Positions 20,694 through 32,232 are shown, counted from the stretch's first letter. The stretch is 64,000 nucleotides of DNA from Erinaceus europaeus (GCF_950295315.1 NC_080175.1:64815353-64879352), one strand, 5' to 3'. The notes: generated by a model not told the origin, from the sequence alone. A program made the numbers and translations.

Positions 20694-22439
20694 TCCAGTT
20701 TGTTTTCATTGCTGAATTCTCCATCACACAATCTGCTAGATGTGTGCTTTTTAAGCCTGTGCCAAAACACTTTTAGTGATGCAGAAAAGTGATGCCTGAA
20801 GTCCTGCTTCTCTAGGGGAAGTGTGAGGTTCCTTTGGACAGCTATGAGTGGTATAAAATCCCTCTTTACATTTAGCAAAAACTATGCTCCCTGGAGTCTC
20901 CACTCTTCATTGTAGCTGAAAATGGTGGGACCACAAGGAGAAAATCAAATGTCTCTAGCCCACAAAATCTCTTGGTCTATTTAAGAGAATTCTCCTCGAC
21001 TCTTCTACAGACTCAGTATCTGCAGTATTCTTTAAGGGACCTTCATCCGCCTTGCTGTCAATCCCCTTCACAATTCTGGTCTCCATAGTCCTGAATGCCT
21101 TCCACTTCCTCAGTTTCTGATGTGAAATTGGATGAGCAAAATTTCCATGCAACCAAATGGTAAAGTCATGTATTATCGTATTATAATTTTATTGTTGTTG
21201 CCATTCTGTGCCCTTGTCAGTTTCCTTACCGTTTGGCTTATCAGTGTAACCAAACTCAAAATGACACTTTTTGGGAATGTCACATATGATGTTAATAACA
21301 TGACTCATGGTTGCTTTGTTGTAAATTTCCTGTACATACACTGTCAATAATTTTTTTAAACCAATTCTGCTTTTATTTGTTGTTATTCTGTTGAAGGTTT
21401 GTTTATTTGGTGGTTTCTGATTTGAGAACTTTTATAAAACCCACATAAATTTTACCTCATTAGTCTAGGCTTATCTCTCAGATGTATCAAATGTTTACAT
21501 CCTGAATCTTTCATTAGTTACTCATGTCACACTTTGTAAAACACTTTATTATATTCTATCATACATTATTCTTGGTTTCTAAGTTTCAACCACTCAGTCA
21601 AAAATTATTCACAATCCTATCCTATTGAAATGTTTTCCTAATATAAATTACCTCACACTTATCTTCTCTTCAATTCCAATAAAACAGCAGATAATAAAAC
21701 CTGTTTATTAAAATAGCTGCTTTATAGCAATGTATGTATTTTATTGTGTACCTATCATCTGCAAAGTTAATATAGGCTATATATGTGTATATATATGACA
21801 ATATATATGTCATATATATATGACAAAAAAGTGATAGGTGACTCTATATACTGTATTGTGTAAATATACTAATGTGGACAACTATTTATAAATAATCTGG
21901 CATGAGATGTTTTCAATATGAAACTCTCCTTAGAAGATTTTAGTGTATTGGTAAAATGAACAGATATGCAAAAAAAGGCACAGGACAGAAAAAGAAAATG
22001 GTAATTTAAGACAAGTTTCTATTAGGAAAGTTTGGCATAATGTAGATACAACTGGACTTACAGGGAGAATTGTCTACCATTGCTAGAAAAAAAAAATCTC
22101 TATTTTCTCTCATTTATACAGCAAAAGTAAAGGCTTAAATTAATTAAATGGACATCATAAGTATTCTAAAAAAAGGGCAGAAGTTAAAATAAGTACTTAG
22201 GTATATAAAAATTGTCCTCCCCTTTTTTTGTTTCTCTAAATGATCCAGCATTTAAAGCTAAAAATTTCCATTTCAGATGAATTGTACATACAAAATCAAT
22301 TGAAGCTGCTTCTCATATGTTTTGCCAAACTCAACTTTATGAGCCAGAAATTCATAGAATGTGGGAAGATTTGGGGATATTTTTCCCCTAAGTTCTTTGA
22401 AAACCATAATATAACAACAAAGTTTCAGAAACAAATGCT
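20694..22439. other. Unique AT-rich sequence, no gene seen
   Basis: No supported gene. An ATATAT-rich stretch with an inverted repeat (tgaca / tgtca around an AT core) lies near 21,775-21,835. Confidence 0.5.
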
Positions 22440-22590
22440 AGCAGGCTGGCAAGATGAGGAGCCTGAATTGTAATACTTGCTTTGTCAAGCCCATGATCCA
22501 AGTTCAAGCCTAAAGCCCCTGTACCAGAGGAAGCTTTAGTATTATGGTCTCTTTCCCTATGGTCCTATGTTTCTGTGTCTTATTATCTGA
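22440..22590 (+). mobile_element. Highly diverged SINE (tentative)
   Basis: The order of a tRNA-like head (ggctggcaagatgaggagcc), a B-box-like aagttcaagcct and a gaagcttta / gtctctttcc body resembles SINE-C, but similarity is weak. Confidence 0.3.
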
Positions 22591-22675
22591 AAAGTTGACT
22601 TGGAGTGTGAAGTTTTGAAGATGACAAATTGGGGAGGGAAATGAAGGAGGGGTCAAAGTAAAAGAGTGGACATAA

Positions 22676-23975
22676 ATTATGGTGACGTTGTGTATGATAC
22701 AGCAAATCCTAACAATGGGATTTTCAAAGTTAACCCAACTGCCAAATAATTTGGTTATAGCAATAACTGTGTATTGCCTTCTTACACCCTTATACAGCAA
22801 GAAACTTTCTCTATAAAGCCCATATATCTACATACATCAACTTCTAGGGTGGGGCTCATATTCTTGCATGCTTCTCTCAGTTCATATGAACTGATACTGC
22901 ATCTACTGATCCCAACCTAATCAATGCAATCAGTACCACCTCAGCATGCTTCACTTCAGATTGTGTTCAGAGACTTCAGTCTTGGAATGTCAGCCCTTCA
23001 GCTTCATTATTCTGGTAAGAATTTCCCTAGCTTATAGGACTCCTTAATTCTATTTCCGGTGGTACATTACTTAACAAAACCTCGAAACCTGGATATAGAC
23101 CAGAGCCCATGAGATAGGGTATACATATATGTATCCATAAATTAGGGGAAAATATACACCTTAAAACAAAAGTTCACAATAGTTTGCAGTCAATAAATGA
23201 AGCAAGCAAGTAGAAAGACCTAAAAAGACACCTTAAAGTACCTAATGAAATAGTTTCTACTTAGACTTAGATACCCTCTTCACCTACCTCCTATTACATG
23301 CCCCTCAATCACTCTGAAGCTAACCCTGTCAGACAAACTAAGGACTATAAAAAACTGAATAAGGGCAAGAAACTCTAATACTTTAATGATGGCTCTTTAG
23401 TCACTACCAGGACACCTCATCACCTGGGGCCCTAGTCAAGGATTCCTGGGATTCCCATATAGACATGATAGGCCTAGACCTATAAGAGATCCCTCTCACC
23501 ACTGTCATTGGTTATCTCAATAAGGAAAAACATAATAGAGCCCGCTGTGGGCTCCTATATGACCTTGCCTTCAATGTGGATCAGCAATGGTAGGGAATAT
23601 TCCATTTCCCAAGGGAGGTTGGACAACATACTCTACTTACTACCAAAGGAAGATAGGTCACAGAATTAGTACAGCCTGGACTGCTTCTAGTAATAAGCAC
23701 AGAATTCAGGCTTAGACCTACAGGAATGTAGAGGTTACATAAGCTCCTGTGCTAAATATGGGCCAAAGATCAAACTGGTGGGGTTTACAGTTAATAATAT
23801 TTATATTCTTTCCCCATATTTGGGAACTACTCTTTAATAACCTGATCCAACTTTCTAGTCCTTTTTTCAATTATGACATCATTCCCCAGACAATACCTTA
23901 GGTCCACCTGCATATCAGATGTCAGGCTCAGGCAAAACTGTAGTAGGCCTTTTGGAATATACCTAAAATAGATAT
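22676..23975 (+). mobile_element. Old L1 3'-UTR fragment, long type
   Basis: The left part (to about 23,190) aligns with the young L1 3' UTR at 46.6-47.1 kb, including ttcaaagttaacccaa, gcatgcttcacttcaga and cccttcagcttcatta. After 23,190 it has about 750 bp that young copies lack, shared instead with 1.45-1.88 kb (opposite strand), 6.64-7.0 kb and 43.3-43.6 kb. No ORF. It breaks off before the polyA end. Confidence 0.75.
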
Positions 23976-24119
23976 CAAATCCTAGGAATAGTAGCTTATT
24001 TTATATTCCCATGGCTGCAGAATTATTTTCCTTTCCCATTAGCAATTTCTTAGAATTTCCCCCTTCCAAGCCCTTATGATACTTAACAGTTCATGATAGG
24101 GAAGTTGTGACCAGTGCTT

Positions 24120-24260
24120 TTTTATTGATTAATTTAAAATGTTAATTATTTACTTAATAATTTGACCAGAACAATGCTAAACTGACTGGCAAAGCTGAAG
24201 GTCAAATCTGTGACCTTTCATATGCAAGCTCTTCTCAAAATGTTTTTCAGTCTCTGTCTT
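24120..24260 (-). mobile_element. Old SINE-B-like copy, antisense (tentative)
   Basis: T/A-rich tail followed by gaccagaacaatgctaaact, aaggtcaaatctgtgacctt and catatgcaagctctt, in the order seen in antisense SINE-B, with many mismatches. Confidence 0.4.
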
Positions 24261-24403
24261 TACATTAAACTCTGACACACTGATTAAATTGCAACTTATC
24301 TTCTGATTATAATTCAAATATTTCATACTCAAGAAAAACCTTCTGACTCCCATCCCCAGGAGAATTTAGACTGTTATGTTGTTTGATAGAAATATAGCAT
24401 ATA

Positions 24404-24758
24404 GGGGACCAGGCTGCAACTCAGTGGGTTAAGCACACATGACACAAAGTGCAGAGATTGACAGAAGGATCCCAGTTCCAGCCCCCGGCTCCTCACCTAC
24501 ATGGGGGTCGCTTCACAAACAGTGAGGCAGGTCTGCAGGTGTCTATCTTTCTGTTACCCTCTCTGTCTTCTCATCCTCTCTTGATTTCTCTGTCCTACCC
24601 AACAACAATGACAGTAATAACAACAACAACAATAATAATAAACAACAAGGACAACAAAAGGGAAAAAATAGCCTGTAGGAACAGTGAATTCATAGTGCAG
24701 GCACTAAGTCCCAGCAATAACCCTGGAGACAAAAAACAAACAAACAAAACAAAAGTAT
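24404..24758 (+). mobile_element. SINE-A long form
   Basis: Head ggggaccaggctgcaactca, degraded B box (agttccagccccc), complete body, CAA/AAT linker, and the long-form end cagcaataaccctggagac plus A-rich tail. Target-site duplication gaaatatagcatata (24389-24403) and gaaatgtagcatata (24759-24773), 15 bp with one mismatch. Confidence 0.88.
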
Positions 24759-24989
24759 GAAATGTAGCATATACTTTCTGTTCGTAGAACTTATCACACT
24801 TACAAGTTAAATCTTTTAGTGATTGTTCATGCGATACATGCCTCAAAGTTCTATGAGGAAAGTTACTATCTTTACTTTATAGTTATATTTCTTGGACACA
24901 GACATGGTATGTAAATGATGAAGAAAGAGTGAAATAAACCCTTCAATGTTGCTTAGGTAAAATATCAATTGAAGCTTCATTTAATTTAT

Positions 24990-25115
24990 TATAAAATAGG
25001 GAGATTAGAGATGAGACCAATCATTGGTATATGTGCCAGTGATCAAAACTGAGGCCCCAAGCATGCAAGTGTTGCTTTCTACCGACTGAGTCAACTTCTT
25101 AACTTCTCAATCGCC
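24990..25115 (-). mobile_element. Old SINE-B/D-like copy (tentative)
   Basis: gggagattagagatgagacc, then cagtgatcaaaactgaggcc and a tRNA-like end with ctaccgactgagtcaacttc. The B-box-like complement is weak. Confidence 0.35.
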
Positions 25116-25262
25116 AATTTTTAGTATACCTTTGGAGGCATAAGTGGGTTTATGGGCACTATTAGAAAATCATCCTATAGTAACTAAAGCATATTCAATA
25201 GTGATGCTACTAATCCTGTTCTTTGGTCTTCATTAACATTTTTCCTGATTTATATCTTGTTG

Positions 25263-25460
25263 CATTTCAGCCACTATATTCCAGATGCTACTACAATCTC
25301 ATCCTGACCTCCCTGGGCAGGTGACCTCAACAATGTGTTCAAGAACCCCACCTCTCCAGAGCCCTACCCTACTATGGATATAAAGAAACAGATTAGGGTA
25401 TGGATTGACTATCCAACATCCATGTTGGCCAGAACTCCTTTATCCTACACCTCAAAAAGA
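25263..25460 (+). mobile_element. Old L1 3'-UTR fragment
   Basis: Contains the diverged blocks cagccactatattccagatg, ctccctgggcaggtgacctc and agagccctaccctact, in the order found at 26.56-26.67 kb. Both ends are eroded. Confidence 0.6.
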
Positions 25461-25515
25461 ATTTTGGTGCATAATCCTAGAGAGGGAAATGTTAAGGAAA
25501 GAAGAAGAGAGGACC

Positions 25516-25744
25516 GGGGAGTCGGGCGGTGGCGCAGTGGGTTAAGCGCACTTGGAGCAAAGCACAAGGACTGGAGTAAGGATCCTGGTTCAAGCCCCCG
25601 GCTCCCTGTCTGCAGCGGAGTCACTTCACAGGTGGTGAAGCAGGTCTGCAGGTGTCTATCTTTCTCTCCCCATCTCTGTCTTCCCCTCCTTTCTCCATTT
25701 CTCTCTGTCGTATCCAACAACAACGACATCAATAGCCACAAGAA
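25516..25744 (+). mobile_element. SINE-A with perfect target-site duplication
   Basis: Head ggggagtcgggcggtggcgc is nearly consensus, B-box ggttcaagccccc, full body, short CAA linker, and the tail stops early. gaagaagagaggacc is at 25501-25515 and 25745-25759, a perfect 15-bp duplication, so this is one of the younger SINE copies here. Confidence 0.92.
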
Positions 25745-26064
25745 GAAGAAGAGAGGACCCTGAATCCCAGTTACACATGGACCTTGAACTTTTGTGACCA
25801 GGCCAATCACTGAGAGTGAAAAAAATTTGGAAAACATCTGAGGTAATCCGGCCCTGTTTCCCTTACATGAGAGGGAAGAGGAAGAAGAAAGGGTAACTAG
25901 AAGTTGTGCTACATGTAGGCATAGCTTAGAAAGGAAGTAAAGGCCATGGATTTTAGTAAAAATGGGCATCAGCTTGACATGGGTTAAGCCAACTTTGCCT
26001 GATCAACCCACATACTTCTCTGGTACATATCTTTTCATTTTCCTGATTAAAATAAAAAAAAAAT

Positions 26065-26395
26065 ATGACAACTCCACCTATGTGTCCTGGAGCTCCACTT
26101 CCCCAGAGCCCCACCCCACTAGGGAAAGAGAGAGGCAGGCTAGAGTATGGATCAACCTGTCAATGCCCATGTTCAGCAGCTGGGAAGCATTTACAGAAGC
26201 CAGATCTTCCACTTTATGCACCCCATAATGATCCTGGGTCTATACTCCAACAGGGATAAAGAATAGGGAAGCTATCAGGAGAGGGAATGGGATATGGAGT
26301 TCTGGTGGTGGGAACTGTGTGGAATTGTACCCCTCTTATCCTATGGTTTTTATCAGCGTTTCCTTATTATAAATAAATATTTAAAAAAAGAAAAA
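26065..26395 (+). mobile_element. L1 3' end, severely 5' truncated
   Basis: Runs from tccacctatgtgtcctggag through the gggaaagagagaggcaggct and gtggtgggaactgtgtggaa blocks to an A-rich tail near 26,395. No ORF. It directly abuts another L1 tail of the same type and orientation. Confidence 0.8.
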
Positions 26396-26925
26396 GAAAC
26401 TAGTAAAGTTATGGGCCCTTTGAATATAACTAAAGTAGACCTACTAGCTATTTCCAAAACAGAGACCTCCAAATCTTCATCTGCAATGTTCCATCCTTTA
26501 GGTTCTTGATTAGTCAACAATTTGTTTGGTTTTATATGTTAACTCTTTTTTTTTTTTCAGCCACCAGTTTCCAGATGCTACCATGAAAGCCAAATGGACT
26601 TCCCTGGGCAAATGACCCCACCAATGTGTTCTGGATCCCCACTTCCCCAGAGCTCTGCCCCACTAGGGAAAGAGAGGCAGGCTGGAAGTATAGATAAACC
26701 TGTCAGCACCCAAACTCTGCAGGGAAATAACTGAAGAAGGCAGACCTTCCATCTTCTGTACCCCATAATGATCCTGGGTCCATACTCCAAGAGGGTTAAA
26801 GAATAAGTAAGCTATCAAGGGAGGGGATGGGATACAAAGTTCTAGTGGTGGGAATTGTGTGGAATTGTACCCCTCTTATTCTTGTCAATGTTTCTATTTT
26901 ATAAATAAAAATTAAAAAAAAGAAA
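26396..26925 (+). mobile_element. Second L1 3' end in tandem
   Basis: Starts at actagtaaagttatgggccc, further upstream in the 3' UTR than its neighbour, and continues through catctgcaatgttccatcc, ttgattagtcaacaatttg, the gccaccagtttccagatgct block and gtggtgggaattgtgtggaa to the tail near 26,925. The shared region 26,618-26,925 is a second copy of the 26,065-26,395 sequence, so these are two separate insertions. Confidence 0.8.
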
Positions 26926-27064
26926 AAATCTGAAAATAAACAACAAACAACACCCCCCACACACACACACAAAACAAAACTATAAGAAATACTTTGATAG
27001 AGTTAGAAGGAAGAAAAAAGCCTTTGAGAGTGGAATATCAGTCATTCTGAGTCTTATAAATATA

Positions 27065-27310
27065 CAGAAAAGTTTCTGGTCCCCACTTGTAGTGGGAAAG
27101 CTTCATGAGTGTGAAGCAGTGCTACAGATATCTCTGTTTGTCTCTTCCTTTATATCCTCCTTCACTCTCAATTTCTTTCTGTCCTATCAAATAAAATAAA
27201 TAAATGAATAAACATAAAATTAATAGGCCCAGTTGGTGCACACCTGATTGAGCATAAATATTACAATGTACAAGGACATGAGTTCAAGCTTTCTACCCAC
27301 GAATATGCTT
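27065..27310 (+). mobile_element. SINE-C body plus a following SINE head
   Basis: 27,075-27,225 is a headless SINE-C (ggtccccacttgtagtggga, agcttcatgagtgtgaagca, tail with aataaataaatg). 27,228-27,310 is a separate tRNA-like head (gcccagttggtgcacacctg, gagttcaagctttc) without a body. Confidence 0.55.
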
Positions 27311-27559
27311 TCCAAATTATGTTGAAAATGTTGCCCACCGTACTCGATAGGGAGGTTTCGACTTCTGAACACTCTTTAATAGAGAAAACAGCAATGCTGA
27401 GTAATTCACATCCCTCTTGCTGGGGCTGATCTCTCTTTACACAAAGGGTGCTTGTCTCTGTGCTGTCTTTTACCTAGAGGTAGAACTAGCAGGCCCATTC
27501 CTCTCTCTATCTAGCACACTTTTTTAAAAATTTTATTTCTCTGTCTCCAACTAATAAAT
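27311..27559. other. Short unique stretch between SINE fragments
   Basis: Slightly more GC-rich sequence with no match elsewhere in the window. Function not recognisable. Confidence 0.4.
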
Positions 27560-27720
27560 AATAAATAATAAAATGAAAGTGCCCCCCCCCCCCCGGAGGA
27601 AGTTTTGCAAGTGATGAGGCAGTGCTTCAGGTGTCTCTCTCTCTCCTCTACCTCCCTTTTCCTCTCGATTTCTGGCTGTCAGTTCACAATAAATAAATAA
27701 AGATGATAAAGAATTTTCAA
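27560..27720 (+). mobile_element. SINE-C fragment
   Basis: After a C-run (27,582-27,595) come ggaggaagttttgcaagtga, ggcagtgcttcaggtgtctc, ctcgatttctggctgtca and an aataaataaa tail. The head is missing or replaced by the C-run. Confidence 0.6.
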
Positions 27721-27867
27721 ACAAAATATGGAGGTTTTATTCTATTCTTACAAGTTCAATTGTGAGAAAAGGTAAAGTTATGTGAAGGTATCATTTAAGA
27801 GATGAAGATTTACTCACATCTAACATAAAGATCTCAGCATTTGTCAAATGCAAACAAAAAACAGTAC

Positions 27868-28155
27868 ATTGGTTCACACAGTGGTATAACTAATAGAGTA
27901 CACACATAAAGATGCGTAAGGGACATAGTTTGAGTCCCTGGCCCCACATGCAGAGGGGATATTTTCAGAGTTGTGGAATGGTGCTGCCAATATCTTTTTC
28001 TCACCCTTTCTTCATTCCCCTTCATCTTTATTTCTCTCTGTCTCTGTCATAAATAAGAAAGAAAAAGACAAAAATATCAGTAGGAATTCTGGAGTCCTTG
28101 TGGAGGTACCTAGCTGGAGATGTAATGTTGGTGGTGGTGAAAATAAATCAATATT
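27868..28155 (+). mobile_element. SINE-C, diverged, long-form end
   Basis: Head ggttcacacagtggtataac, B-box-like gtttgagtccctgg, body, aataagaaagaaaa linker, then ggaggtacctagctgg and an aaataaat end. Strongly diverged. Confidence 0.5.
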
Positions 28156-28178
28156 TTAAATATATCACTTGTCTTTTT

Positions 28179-28447
28179 AAAAATATTTATTTATTCCCTT
28201 TTGCTGCCCTTTTTTAAATTGTTGTAATTGTTGTTGATGTTATCATTGTTGGATAGGACAGAAAGAAATAGAGAGAGGAGGGGAAGACAGACAGGGGGAG
28301 AGAAAGGTAGACACCTGCAGACCTGCTTCACTGCTTGTGAAACAACCCCCTGCAAGTGGGGAGCTGGGGGCTCGAACCAGAGTCCTTGAGCCAGTTCTTA
28401 TGCTTAGTGCCATGTGCACTTAACCTGCTGTGCTACCACCCGACTCC
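28179..28447 (-). mobile_element. SINE-A, antisense
   Basis: Complete antisense copy with the poly-pyrimidine complement, antisense B box gctcgaaccagagt and head ending ctaccacccgactccc. Target-site duplication cttgtcttttt at 28168-28178 and 28448-28458. Confidence 0.88.
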
Positions 28448-28458
28448 CTTGTCTTTTT

Positions 28459-29315
28459 TTTTTTAACAACAAAGGATACTGGTAATTATAAAATGTAACT
28501 GTTAATGTAATTATAAACATCATAATATAAATATATTGGCTCACCTAGATGTCAGATATGAGATAGATATTTTTAAAATAATTTTGTTAATTTAACCCGT
28601 TCTAGGAGGAGGAAAGACAAAATGAAATGTAAACTACACAATATTTTCTGGTGGAAATCTTTGCTCAGTGTGGTAAGTGACTGAGAAGGTGAGAAGAACC
28701 ATTAGAATACAATCTGATTCTGACAGTGAAAGAGATGGTTTTACAGAACTATTGTGTTAGAAGTGTTTTTGGACTCTTGCACAGAGCCAAAACAAACCAA
28801 CAAGGAACAATAAGGAATCCTAAAGCCCAGGTTTCCTCTTTGAGAAGTACAACGTCCTGTGGGAGTGTGACTTTATTAGTATTCTATTGTGCAGAGTATA
28901 AAATAACAGCAGCTCATTGGAAACATGACTTCATCAAGAATAAGAATAAGGTGTCAGATGCAGGAAGCAGCATCAGGCCTAAGTGTCAAGTTGTTCTCTG
29001 TAGCAAGAGATGTGACTAGTACATTTTTAGAGTAGTTAAGTCACTGAAGACAGAAATAGAATGTTCCCCAATTTATCAGTTCTAATATGTCCTGATAAAT
29101 GTAGGATTCAGAGTGAAATGTTTAGAAGTATGACTAAAAAAGAGCATGGTTCAAATAAAGTCTGGATAAGGATAAAAAATATCATTACTTGATATGTGAG
29201 ATTTCACTTATATCTACAGATGCTGCTTGAAAAGTTTTTTTTTAATTTTCTGAGAGAATATTGAAATTTTTTTTAATAAAACAATACTGAAACTTCTACC
29301 TACCTCCTTTGTCTC

Positions 29316-29358
<43 letters not shown>

Positions 29359-29447
29359 AGAGGTAAAGCTAGGAGCTTGATATGCTTGTTTTATAGAAGC
29401 TGGTTTAGACTTGAACTTTGCAGAAGTAGCTGGATTTCATACTTTGA
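28459..29447. other. Unique sequence, no gene seen
   Basis: Contains a 97-codon open frame (28,726-29,019, plus) without recognisable domain, and an (AT)n array. Nothing else noted. Confidence 0.5.
29318..29356. repeat. (AT)n microsatellite
   Basis: About 19 AT units. Confidence 0.95.
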
Positions 29448-29980
29448 TGTCAGGAAATTGTGAGGAGCCTCACAAATGACCCTGCATTTTTCTGCCTTCA
29501 GGAGCCTGGCATTCCTTAAAACATTAAGCCAGCTCCCCCTGCTCCACCCTGAATTCCTGATACTATGGCCTATCTACATAATCATTGTTTTGCCTGAAAG
29601 ATCCCCACCCATTCCACTCATTTGATCTATCTTCTTTCTACTCTCAGGACCTTCCCTGCTTCCAGGGTATTGTTAATCCCACCAGTTAAAACCTTCGCAA
29701 CAGTTGCTAAGGAAGTTCCAGCCTTTCCAGCCCCTTTTGCCTTTCTCTGTCCCTCCCAGCTATTTCCGGTTCTGACTTGCTACTTCTGGGTCTGCCCTTT
29801 AAAAGACTTGGCTCTCAGATCAGTAAAGAATTGCATTGCCTTGCTGCCACAAGCTTGGTTCATGAGTCATCTCTCTCGCATCTCTCTGTGAGTAGCATCT
29901 CAGACTGGCTCTGGTCAAGTTCTCTCCAACCTAGAGAGAATGCACCCGGGGAGGAACCCTCCAGGGAGGAACCCCCATGC
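29448..29980 (+). mobile_element. Probable solo LTR of an endogenous retrovirus
   Basis: A GC-richer block in AT-rich DNA. It starts near tgtcaggaaattgtgaggag. It has a TATA-like ccctttaaaagacttgg near 29,796, an AGTAAAG-type polyadenylation signal about 25 bp later, and a downstream CT-rich stretch, the layout of a class II-like LTR with a short R region. No internal retroviral coding sequence follows. I found no target-site duplication and the 3' limit is uncertain, so the call rests on architecture only. Confidence 0.45.
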
Positions 29981-30224
29981 TAGCCCTGCAGTTTTTCTAT
30001 TGTATTTGCCCTAATTCCTTCTCAGATTGCTTCTAATTTTGCAGGATTTCACATGTATTTATGAGTGCATCATTTGTGTTAATGTGAACCAGTTGGATTA
30101 TCAATTGGATTGTAATGAATTCACCTCTTTTTGATACTTATCTCTAGTTCCCTCTAATTTTCCTTTATTCTCTGAACCATTGTTACTAATATTTTTAGTG
30201 TGCCTTCTTTTACATTTCTTTATT

Positions 30225-30780
30225 CTGGAATTAATGGTTTACAGTCAATAGTAAAATACAGTAATTTGTACATGCATAACATTTTCACATAGCAATACAA
30301 CTCCCACTAGGTGCTCCTCGGCCATCATGTTTTAGAACACAAACCCTGCCCCCAACCCAGAGACTTTTAATTTGGTGCAGTATAACAACTCCAGTCCCAG
30401 TCCTGCTTAGAGTTTTCCATTCTGATCTTGTTTTTCATTTTCTGCCTATGAGGAGATCATCCCATATTTACCTTTTTGTTTCTTAGTTATTTCACTTAAC
30501 ATGATACCTTCAAGCTCCATCCAAGAGAGGGTAAAAAAGGTGAATTCACCAGGAACCTGAGACTTTGGATTTCAGGAATGAGTCTCTTTGTATCACCATC
30601 ATGCCATCTATCACTGTTCACATTTCTCAGTTTTCCACGTAACAGTTCAGTGCCCCTCTAGGTCCTCTGCCTTCATTCCAGGACCTAAACTCTCTCCCCC
30701 ACTGTACCACAGTCCTTTACTTTGGTGCAATACACCAGGCCAGTCCAAGTTCTGCTTTGTGTACCTTCTCAGACAAGCAA
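30225..30780 (-). mobile_element. Old L1 3'-end fragments, antisense, two pieces
   Basis: 30,225-30,545 carries ggaattaatggtttacagtc, caactcccactaggtgctcc and aacatgataccttcaagctc. 30,550-30,780 repeats the same segment in diverged form (cccctctaggtcctctgcc, actttggtgcaatacaccag). The doubled segment in one orientation implies two insertions or a duplication. A different, older L1 3' UTR from the young copies. Confidence 0.6.
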
Positions 30781-31215
30781 ATGTTAATGGAATCACCTAT
30801 CACCAAGCCTCCCCTGAAAGAAGTTCTGAAAGATCTCTTATAAATAGTCACATTATAAACAGGCCATATATCAGGACACTCTGAAATTTCAGAATAATGA
30901 CATTAAAATATTTTCATTCTATAGTATCATTAAATGTCAATGACCTGAATTCACCTATTAAAAGGCATACATAGAGTAGGAAGATGGATCAGAAAACACC
31001 ACCCAACCCAACCCAACTATATGTTGTCTGCCGGAATCCCATCTAACTCAACAAGACAAACACAGACTCAAAGTGAAAGGCTAGAAAACTACTATACAAG
31101 CCAGTGGGCCACACATACTCACACAAAAGGGCAGGAACATCTATCCTCAGTCTGACACAACAGAACTTAAAATGTAAAAAATTAAAAGATAGGGATGGAC
31201 ATTACTTAAGGCTGA
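30781..31215 (+). pseudogene. L1 fragment spanning the ORF1 end and ORF2 start
   Basis: Plus-strand sequence containing an ORF1 C-terminal remnant (atcaccaagcctcccctgaa region), the short inter-ORF spacer, and the ORF2 start near 30,897 with endonuclease coding remnants. The frame at 31,104-31,220 shows HKRAGTSIL and a DRDGHYL remnant. Frameshifts and stops throughout. It is homologous to 33.85-34.26 kb and to the minus strand of 59.1-59.46 kb. Joined in opposite orientation to the preceding L1 3'-UTR pieces. Confidence 0.7.
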
Positions 31216-31984
31216 GAGGACCAGTGTGCTTGCTGTATTGCCACAGAGAAGAGGATTTCTCCTGGAGCAAGAGGAAGTGGTGCAGTACTTCATTTGCGGC
31301 ACACTGGGACTAGCAAGCCTGGGTCTGCCCAGTAAGATTCATTCCATTATCTATTATTTATTGTAGATTGTCATCTTTTGAACTTTTGTACTTATGCTGT
31401 TTCAAATGTTGCCTGTCTTCTTACAAACTTGTTTATTAACTAATTGACATATTTTCAAAGATGAATAAAAAATACCTCAGAAGTTCAGTGAACACTATTT
31501 TAAGATTACAGCTGCATTTTTTAGCTTACTTCTTTAAAAAAAAAACCTCAGCTATTTTAAATCTTTTTTTCTGAGAAGATATTAACCTCAGGTTTTTTCA
31601 CACATTACGTGCTTTATCCTAACCTTTTACTTCTATTAAACTGTAAAATAAAAATGTAAAGATACTCAAAATGCTATCATACAAAAAAGTATAACTAGTC
31701 CTAGTTTATTTTTATATTCCTTAAATTTGGAGAATGGTATATGTGTTATGACTCCCCTTATCTGCTGCAGTGCTTGAGATTTATGGTAAAAACTTTCCTA
31801 TGGGCAGCACGTTGTTTTGAAAAATGGATTCTTTAGGCACTTGATATCTGAAATTTTGCCATACTTGCCTTTCCAGTTTTCATATGCTTATTACTCATTA
31901 TTTTCTTTCCTTCTAGCTATTCAATACTATAGTTTCTGGGTCTCATGAATGCAATTTCTTAACTCTTGGCCAACATTTTCAGAT
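31216..31984. other. Unique sequence, no gene seen
   Basis: The first 100 bp are purine-rich and may be a repeat remnant. The rest is AT-rich with no recognised feature. Confidence 0.45.
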
Positions 31985-32232
31985 AGGTGAAGACAGATAG
32001 ATAAAGGTAGAAAGAGAGAGAGAGAGACTACTGCACTGAAACTTCCACCAGTGTCATAATTTCATATATATATTTGTTATCATTATTATTTGTTTTTAAA
32101 GGCAGAGAGGCTGAAATAGACACAGAGCTTGAAAAAGACCACAGTGTCAAAGCTTCCTTTATTGCAATAGGGAAGAGACTATAAACTGGGCCACATTGCA
32201 CATGGCAAAGCAGCACTCTATCCAAGGACAAC
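31985..32232 (-). mobile_element. SINE-D, antisense, possibly two nested copies
   Basis: gaaagagagagagagagact-type purine tracts occur twice (32,007 and 32,101). They are followed by gtgtcaaagcttcctttatt, gcaatagggaagagactata and cacatggcaaagcagcactc, as in SINE-D at 16.0 kb. Confidence 0.5.

Noticed and set aside
25445..25969. 174-codon minus-strand frame
   Set aside because: Its middle is the antisense of a SINE-A inserted with a perfect 15-bp duplication, so it cannot be an old gene.
28726..29019. 97-codon plus-strand frame in unique DNA
   Set aside because: No recognisable domain, no splice or promoter context; the length is within chance expectation for 64 kb.
29622..29983. Two short plus-strand frames (89 and 68 codons) with host-like codon use
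   Set aside because: Both overlap the probable LTR and have no recognisable domain.
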